A stretch of 64,000 nt of DNA from assembly GCA_023423275.1 (NCBI GenBank), contig JAFAFW010000110.1, positions 124,001-188,000 on the forward strand. Reading direction: 5' to 3'. Below, one piece after another: positions 31,253-39,840 of the stretch; within the stretch, counting starts at the first letter, position 1, and every line of letters begins with the position of its first letter. The translations under genes and the position numbers were made by a program. The notes beneath the pieces are model-generated. The model saw nothing but the letters and a program-made list of their open reading frames with translations. It was not told the origin of the DNA and searched no databases. Source of the stretch: Pseudomonadota bacterium (GTDB lineage: Bacteria > Pseudomonadota > Alphaproteobacteria > Rhizobiales > Hyphomicrobiaceae).

Positions 31253-32473
31253 CTACCGTGGCACCATTGAGACTTGCCGTGGCTCGACCGCAACTTTCAG
31301 CCTGCGACTCCACCGGTTTAATGCGCGGCGCATCGGTGCTTCGTATTTGGCGTGATTGTAGACTCGCCCGGTCACGGTCGTCGGCGCGTGGTTCAAAATG
31401 CGACTGATGATCTCGTCGGGAATACCGATGTCGCCGAGACCGGTGGCACAAGTTCGGCGCAGGTCGTGGGTTCCTAGATTGTCTATCTTGAGGCGCTTAC
31501 GAAGGCGGAGCATTGCCCGAGAAGCCGATTTTGATCTGATCGGCCCCTCGTCATGCTCAGATGGAAAAATCCAAGGCCCCTTCCCTGCCCGGTCAATGGC
31601 GGATTTGAAGATTTCTGCGGCCCATGGTGAAAGCGGGAGGGCGTGCTCTCGATTGGATTTCGTCCGATCAGCCGGAATGGTCCAGACCAGCCGCTTGAGA
31701 TCGACTTCTGACTTTGCAGCACCCAGCGCCTCGCTGATACGGACGCCGAGCAACAGTTGAAGTTTGAACGCATCCCGCACGGCGTTTGACATTTTTGGTG
31801 CTGAGACGATGCCATCCCACAGCGTCCGCAGCTCGTCGTTCTTCACTGTCCGACTCCTGGGCCTGGGCGCAGCCTGCTTTTTGAGAGCCACGGTGGGATC
31901 GACTTCGACGTGGCCCGCACCAGCTCCCCAGACATAGATGGCGCGGATGAGGGCCAAAACCTTGTCGGACGTATGCAGCGATCCACGTTTGGCGACCTCG
32001 TCGACCACCGTGGCAACATCAGTCTTTTGAATCGCCTCGACGCGATAGCTCCCAATCTCCGGGAGGACGTCGACCTTCAGCAGGCGGTCGACCTCGTTGG
32101 TCCATCGGCTCTGCTTCCCAGCGCGTTCGTTCTTGCGCGCGTGATGTTCGAGGTACTTTTCCGCCAGTTCCTTGAACGTCAGCGGATCTGATTGGGCCGG
32201 GTCCTTCCCCGCTTTCACCTCCATTGCGCAGGCAATCGCCTCATCTCGCGCCTTGGCGAGAGTGAACGTGGGCCATTCCCCGATCAGTTTTTTCTTCCAT
32301 GTCCCGCTAGCAGGGTGGCGGAAAAGGTAGATCCAGGTTTTCGAGCCCGTGGGACTCACCCGTAACACTAGGTTCCGCGCATCCTTGATGCGGAACTCGA
32401 CACGCGTCGTGGACGCCTTAGCCCGTTCGACCGCCTTCTCGGTGGACAGAACATTGGTGGAAAGTCTGGGCAC
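31253..32473 (-). CDS. Tyrosine integrase (P4 type)
   Basis: 406 residues from GTG 32473, which has GGAGG 7 bases upstream; the 8 codons before it come from an alternative TTG. N-terminal DUF4102-like segment (FRIKDARNLVLRVSPTGSKTWIYLFRHP...LIGEWPTFTLAKARDEA), core-binding region 105-200, then the catalytic domain with R (LLLGVRISEAL), K (ADRTKSNREHALPLS), HxxR (THDLRRTCATGLG), H (ILNHAP) and the nucleophile Y (RVYNHAKYE). All are present. Its start faces the tRNA-Arg-like sequence 160 bases away, the likely attachment site. Confidence 0.9.
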   Translation of the reverse strand: MPRLSTNVLSTEKAVERAKASTTRVEFRIKDARNLVLRVSPTGSKTWIYLFRHPASGTWKKKLIGEWPTFTLAKARDEAIACAMEVKAGKDPAQSDPLTFKELAEKYLEHHARKNERAGKQSRWTNEVDRLLKVDVLPEIGSYRVEAIQKTDVATVVDEVAKRGSLHTSDKVLALIRAIYVWGAGAGHVEVDPTVALKKQAAPRPRSRTVKNDELRTLWDGIVSAPKMSNAVRDAFKLQLLLGVRISEALGAAKSEVDLKRLVWTIPADRTKSNREHALPLSPWAAEIFKSAIDRAGKGPWIFPSEHDEGPIRSKSASRAMLRLRKRLKIDNLGTHDLRRTCATGLGDIGIPDEIISRILNHAPTTVTGRVYNHAKYEAPMRRALNRWSRRLKVAVEPRQVSMVPR

Positions 32474-32633
32474 AAACGCACCTCCGGGCCAGGGCAATGC
32501 TGGGGCAATAGGAGGCAGAAATATTGCCCACCACGGACGATCGACGTCAAGCAGATCGATGTGACAGCCCAGCGCTCTTCACGGGGTAATGCATTGTTTT
32601 TATTGATGTTATGGCGCGGATTACCCTTGCTGA

Positions 32634-32718
32634 TGTGGGATAGAGCACCTCGCCGAGCGGAGCGAGGCTACGACTACGAATCTGGGGGTCGTGGGTTCGA
32701 ATCCTGCCCGGTGCGCCA
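32634..32718 (+). pseudogene. Broken tRNA-Arg(ACG)-like sequence, probable attachment site
   Basis: The 3' part (32672-32718) reads as tRNA-Arg: anticodon loop CTACGAA (ACG), variable loop, T-arm with GGTTCGAAT and an encoded CCA (32716-32718). Before it a D-arm-like GGGATAGAGCACCT occurs (32637-32650), but about 20 extra bases forming a hairpin (CCTCGC...GCGAGG) separate the two. Only two of five anticodon-stem pairs remain and the acceptor 5' strand matches in five of seven. It cannot be an active tRNA in this form. The overlapping recombinase 3' end and the facing integrase mark it as an att junction. Confidence 0.65.
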
Positions 32719-34386
32719 TTTGCGAACAAAACTGCGAACCCCAGGAATGGGACCGCCTTTCGCCAGAACAGCCTGTTTCAGCACGTCTTTTCGGCCGACG
32801 ATGCGAACGGCGTGATCATCCACCTCGACCCGATCGACGAGTGAGCCGAGATAGGCCTTCCGGAAGGGGATCTCGCCGGTGGTCAGGTTCTGCCGCATGG
32901 TCGCGCCGAACTGCTCCACGACGATCGGGCTGACCTCGACCGAGGGACGAGCGCCGCCTCTTGCGCGTGCCAAGGCTTCCTGAACACGGTCCCGATCCAG
33001 CTTCAATGCCGTGATGCGGTCCTTGAGGATGTCGTCCATTTCGGCGACGCCATCCTCGATGGCCTGGTAGAGCCGGCGCAGCCGTTCGCCGGCCTCGTGA
33101 GCCTCGCGCTCCAACGCAGTGATCCGAGTATTGACGGCTTTCTCCTTGGCTGCGAGCTCGCTGCCGAGCGAGGACAGCATGGCCGTAAGCCGGGGCGGAT
33201 CGAGCAGTCGATCGACCAACTGATCGACCACGATCGTGTCGAGCTTGTCCATGCGGATTGAGTGCCCTTTGCACACCGACTTGCCGTGCCGGGCACAAGT
33301 CGAGCAGGAATAATAGCGGTACACATTGCCCATCTTTGACGTGCCGGTGCGCAGGGTCATGGCGCCATGGCAACTGGCGCAGACGGCGATGCCCGTCAGG
33401 AGGATCGGGCCGCTGACCATCCGCGGAGGGGTGACGCGAGGATTGCGTTCCTTGAGGAAGCTCTGAACCTGTTCGAATACGTGCGGCTCGATGATTGCCG
33501 GCACCTCGGCGAATACCTGCTCGGATTCGCTCTTGCGCCGACCGCTGCGGGCTTCGTACCGATTGAACCGCATGCGCCCGCTGTAGACGGGGTTGCTCAG
33601 CAGAGCGTGCAGCGGGCCGATCGCCCAGGTGGAGCCCCTCCGCGTACGATAGCCATGCTCATTGAGCCAGACGACGATCGACTTGACGCCCATCGGGCCA
33701 CAATCCTCGTCGCCCATCAGGAAGAGGCGGAAGATCAATCGTACCGTCTCGGCTTCGACGGGATCGATGACGAGCTTCTTCTTGACCCGGTTTCCGCGCC
33801 GCTCCATCTCGACAGTCGTGTAACCGAACGGGGGCTTGGCGCCATTCCAGTAGCCCTGGCGCGCGTCGTTTTCCTTCATGGAGCGCAGCACGTGTTTGGC
33901 ATTCTCCTTCGACTGATACTCGTCAAACAGGGCGATGACCTGACGCATCATGACCTGCGCCGGGTCGTCGCCGAGCTCCTGCGTGATCGACACCAGCCTG
34001 ACGCCATGCTTGGCGAGCTTGCGCACGTAGAACTCGAGGCCGAAGGCATCGCGGAAGAATCGTGAGAAGGAGTGAACGACAATGACGTCGAACGCATTCT
34101 CACCATTGCAGGCTCGCTCGATCATACGCTGGAACTCGGGTCGCTTGTCGTCAGTGGCCGAAGCGCCCGGCTCGACGTACTCGGCCGCGACGCTCCAGCC
34201 GCGTTGCGCGACCCAGGCTTCGGTCTGCGCTTTCTGGTCCGGGATCGAAAGATCATTCTCAGCCTGTCGCCCCGTCGAAACGCGCAAGTATATGGCGGCG
34301 CGCGGCGTCGATGCGAGGGTGACGGTCCTGTCGATTTGTCCGGCGCCGAGCCGCCGTGCATCGCGCTTTCCTGCAGGATCGAACAT
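32674..34386 (-). CDS. Large serine recombinase
   Basis: 570 residues from ATG 34386 (GGGAG 8 bases upstream). Catalytic domain: AAIYLRVSTGRQ with the nucleophile Ser, DVIVVHSFSRFFRD and LVSITQELGDDP. Recombinase domain: KPPFGYTTVE, GMKSIVVWLNEHGYRTRRGSTWAIGPLHALLSNPVYSG-like. Zinc ribbon: CASCHGAMTL...YSCSTCARHGKSVCKG, then a long coiled coil. The end (GQDSNPRPPDS) is encoded by the antisense of the tRNA remnant, so its C-terminus was formed by insertion there. It probably moved the island to its right. Confidence 0.88.
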   Translation of the reverse strand: MFDPAGKRDARRLGAGQIDRTVTLASTPRAAIYLRVSTGRQAENDLSIPDQKAQTEAWVAQRGWSVAAEYVEPGASATDDKRPEFQRMIERACNGENAFDVIVVHSFSRFFRDAFGLEFYVRKLAKHGVRLVSITQELGDDPAQVMMRQVIALFDEYQSKENAKHVLRSMKENDARQGYWNGAKPPFGYTTVEMERRGNRVKKKLVIDPVEAETVRLIFRLFLMGDEDCGPMGVKSIVVWLNEHGYRTRRGSTWAIGPLHALLSNPVYSGRMRFNRYEARSGRRKSESEQVFAEVPAIIEPHVFEQVQSFLKERNPRVTPPRMVSGPILLTGIAVCASCHGAMTLRTGTSKMGNVYRYYSCSTCARHGKSVCKGHSIRMDKLDTIVVDQLVDRLLDPPRLTAMLSSLGSELAAKEKAVNTRITALEREAHEAGERLRRLYQAIEDGVAEMDDILKDRITALKLDRDRVQEALARARGGARPSVEVSPIVVEQFGATMRQNLTTGEIPFRKAYLGSLVDRVEVDDHAVRIVGRKDVLKQAVLAKGGPIPGVRSFVRKWRTGQDSNPRPPDS

Positions 34387-34496
34387 GTTTTTCACTCCCT
34401 TGCGCTCGTCGGACCGCGGGAGCAAATGCTAACCGTGAATGCCGGCAGAACAAGGGTGCAATGACACACCCTGTCGGCGGTTGTGACTAAACATCC

Positions 34497-34718
34497 TCAG
34501 GGCGGTCCGTCCGGCTTGTTCGGCGAGAATAGCTTGCGCAGCATCGATCCGAGATAGGTTTGGATTGCATCCAACTCGCCCTGGGTGATCGGGATCTCAG
34601 GCCCAAAATCATCGCTGACGACGGGATCGTTGGGATCTTGAGGGCTGCTCGCGTCCGTGTCGCTCGACGGGCTGTGACCGCCCACTGGTTCGGGGTTCTC
34701 TGGCGTGTCGGGGCTCAT
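34497..34718 (-). CDS. Small acidic protein, unknown function
   Basis: 73 residues from an ATG with AGAGG 5 bases upstream. The first half is disordered and rich in Pro, Ser and Asp; the second half is a helix (ITQGELDAIQTYLGSMLRKLFSPNK). The frame extends upstream to 35111 without coding character. It lies behind the recombinase in the same direction. No family recognised. Confidence 0.45.
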   Translation of the reverse strand: MSPDTPENPEPVGGHSPSSDTDASSPQDPNDPVVSDDFGPEIPITQGELDAIQTYLGSMLRKLFSPNKPDGPP

Positions 34719-34842
34719 GGAGACCTCTGGTGGTTCCAAGAGTGCCGGCTGGTCTGTGAACTGGTCGACAGCAGATGGGAAATAAGGTTCGTCGGCAGGA
34801 TCTGCGCCGCGACCACTGTGCGCTTTTCGTGCGATGAGAGCT

Positions 34843-35275
34843 GCGCGTCGGAGGCCGTCGTAACGGTCGATGCCGGTAAGAGAAGTGTCGATCCGATCGC
34901 AGCCATGATCACGAGCGATACCAGTGCCGTCGAGCGCCATGCGGATACCTGGTGCTGAGCGATCACTTGCCGGGACCGCCAATCCTCGCGCGCCCGAAGA
35001 TAAGGGACGGCATCCGAACACGACACGCCGAGCGTGGATGCCAGCGCATGGATGGGGTGGGCAGAGAGAGTCTTGGCGAACACTGCGCGTCGCTTCGGTC
35101 GCGCGAACCATAAGAACGCGGCGGCTTGCAGCGCGAGGTTGATGCCGAGTGCGGTCTGATAGGCCGCGGGCGGATGGCGGCCTGCTTCGACTGGCCAGAG
35201 ATCGATGATGAAACCGACGCCGACCTGTACCGCGAACGCACTACTGATGTGTAGAAGGTTGAGCGCACCGTTGGA
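34843..35275 (-). pseudogene. MFS transporter C-terminal remnant, with a further fragment after it
   Basis: One minus-strand frame (part of 34715-35590) encodes, at 35089-35275, NGALNLLHISSAFAVQVGVGFIIDLWP and AYQTALGINLALQAAAFLWFARPKRR: the last two membrane helices of an MFS protein, with no N-terminal part. The same frame goes on (35023-34843) to a segment VPYLRAREDWRSRQVIAQHQVSAWRSTALVSLVIMAA, which resembles the N-terminus of VirB8/TrbF conjugation proteins; that likeness is weak. Upstream it meets another MFS remnant head to head. It is a deletion scar, not a working gene. Confidence 0.45.
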
Positions 35276-35285
35276 GCGTCCGGAT

Positions 35286-35729
35286 GGAGCAGGTCTGGTC
35301 GGCACGCTGCTAGGAGGCGCACTTGTCCACGTGCTCGGCGCACCGCGCGCGGTCGGTGTGGCCGTCAGCTTGCAGATGCTGGCACTTGCAGCACTTTGGG
35401 CGGTCAGTACGACGGAGGCGCCATCACTTGTCGCCCTGGCAGTTCCGATGGCCGCCCTCACTGTCGCCATGGCCATTGGCTTCGTCGCCATGTACGCGCT
35501 GCTGATGGGCGCCTCATCGCTGCGACAGGCGGGCGTCGATTTCACGCTTTTCCAATGTGCTGATGCGGCCGTCGCCACCCTTGGCGGCACGAGCGGGGGT
35601 CTGCTGGCTGCCCACCTCGGCTACCAGACAGTGTTCCTGCTGACCGTTGGGGCCGCGGGAATCGCGACTGCGATGGCCTGGTGGCTCGCACCGCGCATCG
35701 ACAAACTGTCCACTGGAGATCGGGCATGA
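35286..35729 (+). pseudogene. MFS transporter C-terminal half
   Basis: About 147 codons encode four to five membrane helices of an MFS exporter (TLLGGALVHVLGAPRAVGVAVSLQMLALAALWAV, MAALTVAMAIGFVAMYALLMGASSLRQAG, then LLAAHLGYQTVFLLTVGAAGIATAMAWWLAP). A working protein would need twelve. The N-terminal half is missing and the 5' side abuts an oppositely oriented MFS remnant. Its stop overlaps the ATG of the monooxygenase (ATGA), so an exporter-monooxygenase operon once existed here. Confidence 0.65.
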
Positions 35730-36892
35730 GCCAACGGCAGGCGATCATCATCGGTGCCGGCGTCGCAGGCCTGGCTGCAGCGTGGTGGCTGCACCGTATA
35801 GGCTGGCGGACGGTCGTTCTCGAGCGTGCCGGCGATCTGCGCGACGCCGGATACATGATCGGCCTCTCAGGGCCTGGCCTTGAGATCGCGCGCCGCATGG
35901 AGCTGACACCGAAACTCGAGGCGGCTGCCTGCGTGGTCAACGAGAATGTCTATCGCGACACCCGGGGACGAGAACTTCTCCGCTTGCATTATCGCGAGTT
36001 TCTCAAGGACCTCCCCTACATCGCGCTGCGGCGTACCGCGCTCGTTCAGGCTCTGCATGAAGCCATCGCAGCGCATACCGACGTCCACTTCTCGGCGGAT
36101 GTGATCGGCCTAGAGAATGGGGCCGAGGGCACGCGTGTCCAGCTTGCCGATGGTCGCGTGCTGGAGGCTGATCTTGTCATCGGTGCTGATGGTCTCCGAT
36201 CGTTCGTCCGCCGCCACGTGTTCGGGGCCGACACGGTGTATTTCAAACAGCTCGGCTATCGGTTTGCCACCTACGATCTGGTCGATGAACTCAAGCTCGG
36301 CGTCGATTTCCTCTCCTATACCGAGCCTGGCCACATCGTCGAATACTACACGCTGTCGGATGGCCGGCTCGCAGCTCTGCACGTCTGGTGCAGCAAGACC
36401 AATGGCCAAGTGGCGCCGGGCGAGCGTTGGCCATTGATTGAGCGCGCGGCACGAACGAGCCATCCGAGCGTGCGGCAGATGATCGAACTCGCCAAGCCGG
36501 GATCGCCGCCTGTACTCGACGACTTGACATTGGTTGACATGCCGGCCTGGTCCAAGGAGCGCGTGCTCTTGCTCGGCGATTCCGCCCACTGCCTGACACT
36601 GATTTCCGGACAAGGTGCAGGCATGGCGATAACATCGGCCTCGATACTCTCCGAGGCGTTGTCCAAGACGGATATCGACGAAGCCCTGCGCCGGCACGAG
36701 GAACGCCTGCGCCCGGCGATCACGCGCCTTCAGGATCGCAGCAGAAAGATGGGCAAGCTCTTCGTCCCGGCGACACCACTGTCATTCCATCTGCGCAATA
36801 CCATGCTGCGTTACATGCCACGGCGCTGGCTTGGCCAGTATTTCCAGAATGCCGTGAAGTCGGAGATCGTCGCTTCGGGGGGCGTTACCTGA
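35726..36892 (+). CDS. FAD-dependent monooxygenase (PHBH/TetX family)
   Basis: 388 residues from an ATG that overlaps the preceding stop. FAD-binding GxGxxG: AIIIGAGVAGLAAAWWLHRIG (residues 5-25); the conserved DG motif LVIGADGLRSFVRR near 155; the GD motif LLLGDSAHCLTLISGQGAGMAITSA near 285-310. It would hydroxylate an aromatic or macrocyclic substrate with NAD(P)H and oxygen. The lost MFS partner suggests a modify-and-export pair, such as for an antibiotic or a siderophore. The substrate cannot be told. Confidence 0.8.
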   Translation: MSQRQAIIIGAGVAGLAAAWWLHRIGWRTVVLERAGDLRDAGYMIGLSGPGLEIARRMELTPKLEAAACVVNENVYRDTRGRELLRLHYREFLKDLPYIALRRTALVQALHEAIAAHTDVHFSADVIGLENGAEGTRVQLADGRVLEADLVIGADGLRSFVRRHVFGADTVYFKQLGYRFATYDLVDELKLGVDFLSYTEPGHIVEYYTLSDGRLAALHVWCSKTNGQVAPGERWPLIERAARTSHPSVRQMIELAKPGSPPVLDDLTLVDMPAWSKERVLLLGDSAHCLTLISGQGAGMAITSASILSEALSKTDIDEALRRHEERLRPAITRLQDRSRKMGKLFVPATPLSFHLRNTMLRYMPRRWLGQYFQNAVKSEIVASGGVT

Positions 36893-36994
36893 CGCTTCAA
36901 TCGCATCTATGGCTGCATAGGTGACAGGACGCCTGATTGGGAGCACGGTGACGTGCAAATCAGCTTACCCAACGCAATGGGATGCTTTTAGGCG

Positions 36995-37954
36995 ATGCAG
37001 AGCTCATCTTCTTTCGCGCACGACCATATCTTTCTGGGCGACGCCCACAATCGCAACGAGCGCAAGGTGTGGCTCGTCATTGTGGTGACGGCGTGCACGA
37101 TGGTGATCGAAATCGCCGCCGGTTCACTTTATGGCTCGATGGCGCTGATCGCCGATGGCTGGCATATGTCCACCCATGCGGGCGCCATGTTGATTACCGC
37201 GCTTGCTTACGTCTATGCGCGACGCCATGCGCGTGATCCGCGCTTCTCCTTTGGCACCGGCAAGCTCGGTGATCTGGCCGGTTTTGCCAGCGCTGTCGTA
37301 CTGGCGCTCATCGCCTTGCTGATCGGCTGGGAGAGCTTCCTGCGGATCGCCAACCCCGTGTCGATCAGTTTCGAGCAGGCTATTGCCGTTGCTGTCGTCG
37401 GCCTCGTTGTCAATCTGGGATGCGCGTGGCTCCTGAAGGATGATCACGGTCATCATCACGCTCATCACCATCATGGTCACGAGGATGCGCATGATCATGA
37501 CCACGACCATCATGAAGTGCACGCACGCGACAACAATCTGCGCGCGGCATATCTCCATGTTCTCGCGGATGCGCTGACGTCGGTCCTGGCGATTGTTGCG
37601 TTACTGCTCGGACGCATCAACGGATGGCTGTGGGCCGATCCGGCGATGGGCGTGATTGGAGCCCTGGTCATTGCGCGCTGGTCTTGGGGTCTGATCCGCG
37701 ATGCAGGGCGCGTGCTGCTCGACGCCGTGCCGCATGGCGAGAACCTAGAGGGTGAGATCCGTCAAGCCATCGGAAGAAGCGACGCCCGCATCACCGATCT
37801 CCATATCTGGCAGGTGGGGCCGGGGCATCACGCCGTGATCGTTGCCATCGTTGCCCGGGAGCCAAAGCAGCCGTCACATTACAAGGGACTACTCGCGCAC
37901 ATGCACGAGCTTTCGCATATTACGATTGAAGTCCATGCGGCAGCAGGGAATTGA
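36995..37954 (+). CDS. dmeF: Cation diffusion facilitator, DmeF type
   Basis: 319 residues. It has six membrane helices with the zinc-site motifs GSMALIADGWHMSTHAGAM (helix 2) and AAYLHVLADALTSVLAIVALLLG (helix 5). A His/Asp-rich cytoplasmic loop lies between helices 4 and 5 (HGHHHAHHHHGHEDAHDHDHDHH, residues 151-173). The N-terminus SFAHDHIFLGDAHNRNERKVWLVI is typical of DmeF proteins, which export Co2+ or Ni2+ in rhizobia and Cupriavidus. No DmeR regulator gene is adjacent. It is complete and among the few intact genes of the island. Confidence 0.8.
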   Translation: MQSSSSFAHDHIFLGDAHNRNERKVWLVIVVTACTMVIEIAAGSLYGSMALIADGWHMSTHAGAMLITALAYVYARRHARDPRFSFGTGKLGDLAGFASAVVLALIALLIGWESFLRIANPVSISFEQAIAVAVVGLVVNLGCAWLLKDDHGHHHAHHHHGHEDAHDHDHDHHEVHARDNNLRAAYLHVLADALTSVLAIVALLLGRINGWLWADPAMGVIGALVIARWSWGLIRDAGRVLLDAVPHGENLEGEIRQAIGRSDARITDLHIWQVGPGHHAVIVAIVAREPKQPSHYKGLLAHMHELSHITIEVHAAAGN

Positions 37955-38320
37955 AGAGCGTCGCGCTGGTCAGAACTGTAGTCGATACAGATTAGATATC
38001 TTCCAGGTATTTGGTAGACAGCCGGCTTATAGCTTCTCCGAAACAGTAGAGATTCGTTGGTATCTCGGGGCCTTGCCATGCATCGCGCCTGCGGGGCCGG
38101 AAGCCCGCCTGCCCCGCAACAGCTTGCAGATTGAACGCGCGGAGTTGCGTCGACGCAACGCGATCATGTGGCTTCCAGGCTGGGTACGGGGTCGAAAAAT
38201 CTGCTGCGGCTTGCGCAGGGTTCAAAAAGTATACTAAATAAGTAAGGAATACTCTACTGCCGATGGAAAGCGTCTGATGAGCTGATTTGGCTCGCGCGAT
38301 GCAAACCACTCACGCAGGAT
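37955..38320 (+). other. 366-base gap between dmeF and the receptor chimera
   Basis: No gene can be supported. Position 38225-38250 is AT-rich (TATACTAAATAAGTAAGGAAT), the only promoter-like part. A CCCGCAACAG word in a GC-rich stretch (38095-38125) recalls cobalamin riboswitches, but the remaining conserved boxes are absent. Confidence 0.4.
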
Positions 38321-39778
38321 GTGCGCCTGCTCGATCTGACGTTCACTGGAGATCGACCAGCCCATGTCGTCTCAGGTGAAGGCTGGCTATCGCTATTTTA
38401 TGACGGTCAACGCCCGTGGCAGCGCCCGAGCGAATCCAAGGCGCTTGCCATCAAGATCGAGGATCTCAGCAAGACGTCGCCTCAAGTCGATATCTGGAAG
38501 AGTCCTGCACCGCAGCATGGCATCGCCGTGCCGCTGGGCAAGGACAAGTGGATCATCAGCACTCCGAACCCCGCCTACGCCAAGGGCAACGACAAGACCG
38601 CATCATCCCGGCCGAACGCTTTCCAGCTCCTCGATAAGGCGGCAGGATGGAAACCGCTCGCGACCTATCCTTGCCGCTTGTTTCACGGCCACGCCACGCT
38701 CGACGGCGCCGCTATCCAAGTGAAGTACGGGTTCGAAGGCTTTCTCGATCGCGTCGTGACGGAGGATATCGGACCGGATCAGTCGGCCGTCGGCTGGACG
38801 CCGGAGGGCGAGCGCAGCATCGTCAGCGGCTTTGCCGAAGTGACGACCACGCTTGGGCGGTTTGATCTGATCACGGCGGCCCGCATCGACCACTACGCCC
38901 TACAAGGCGAGGGCAATAATCCGACAGCCGGTGGTGGCACAGGCGGATTGCCCAATGTTCCCGTTGGGCCGTTCGAAGTTGACAAATCCGAGACCGCGGT
39001 CAGTCCCAAAATCACCGCAAGCGTACGGCCCACCGACTGGCTCCAACTGTACGCGAGCTACGGCCTCGGTTTCCGGCCACCCGCAATCACCGAAACGCTG
39101 ATGTCCAATCGCCATCCCGGCTTTGTCGGTAACTTCGTCAGGTTCTTCCCCAATCCGTTTCTCGATCCGGAACGCTCGAAGGGCTGGGAGGTCGGCGCCA
39201 ATCTCGCTTTTGATGGCGTGCTTGTCAGCCGCGACAAGCTCCGCCTGAAAGCCAACTACTATGACAACGACATCGAAAATTACATCCTGGCGATGAATAG
39301 CGGCACGCGCTTTTTCTTCCAGAACGTGCCTGGTACGAGTGAGGTGAGCGGCGTGGAGCTTGAGGTCAACTACGATGTCGGCTTTGCTTTCGCAAGCCTC
39401 GGCTATCATCACATCAACGCCGACCTGCCGTTTGAGCCGGGGGGTGCACCCTTGGCCAACTATGCGGGCCCGCCCGAGCAGGTCTGGACCTTGACCGGTG
39501 GCGTTCGGCTGTTTGATGAGCGTCTGGTGCTTGGCGGCCGTATCCGCGATGTGCCCGAGAGCGTCTATCCCGGGCAAGCCTCTTCCGGGACAGGTTCCTA
39601 CAGCGTACCCCCCTATCGGCTTTATGATGCGTTTGCTTCCTATAAAGTCAGCGACCACCTTGATCTCAACTTCACGGCGGAGAACCTAACCGATGAACTC
39701 TACACCCCCGGCATGTCAGCCGACTCGGTCAATGGCCGAGGTCTGACCATGAAATTCGGCCTGGCGGCCCGTTTGTGA
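38321..39778 (+). pseudogene. Chimeric ORF: AztD-like piece fused to TonB-receptor C-terminal half
   Basis: 485 codons in one frame from GTG. Residues 1-125 resemble AztD, the periplasmic zinc metallochaperone of AztABC (VVSGEGWLSLFYDGQRP, HGIAVPLGKDKWIISTPNPAY, CRLFHGHA), but without signal peptide or the rest of its propeller. From residue about 135 the chain is the last two thirds of a TonB-dependent receptor barrel (WLQLYASYGLGFRPPAITE, KANYYDNDIENYIL, AENLTDELYTP, ending with aromatic-type FGLAARL). The plug domain is missing. Neither half can do its usual job, so it is called a fusion pseudogene caused by deletion. Confidence 0.65.
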
Positions 39779-39840
39779 GGCGTGCGGCGCATGCCCGGTC
39801 AGACCTATTCCGCTGAACGACAGAACAAGGATAGAAGGCA

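Larger units (their letters stand above)
1..32718. mobile_element. Prophage (podovirus-like), right part; left end outside window
   Basis: Terminase, portal, scaffold, coat, adaptor, ejection and fibre genes fill 1-21 kb, followed by accessory and replication genes and a tyrosine integrase at 31.3-32.5 kb. The right boundary is placed at the tRNA-Arg-like 3' part ending at 32718, the usual target of such integrases. The tail-fibre gene at position 1 continues to the left, so the other end and the intact tRNA should lie outside the window. No CI-type repressor is visible. An SOS box upstream of the replication gene suggests host LexA control. Confidence 0.85.

Noticed and set aside
30564..31451. 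295-residue version of the zinc-ribbon HNH protein
   Set aside because: The first 82 codons lie within the integrase gene in another frame and are basic, low-complexity sequence. ATG 31205 has a ribosome site.
32611..32718. Functional tRNA-Arg
   Set aside because: The acceptor pairs in only five of seven positions, the anticodon stem keeps two of five pairs, and an extra hairpin lies between D- and anticodon arms.
34715..35590. Single 291-codon minus-strand gene
   Set aside because: Its first third is antisense to the rightward MFS remnant, and only its middle looks like protein. It is better described as a remnant starting near 35275.
38041..38220. Cobalamin riboswitch before the receptor chimera
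   Set aside because: A CCCGCAACAG word is present, but no B12 box on the same strand and no GGGAA..GGTG order, so the match is not sufficient.
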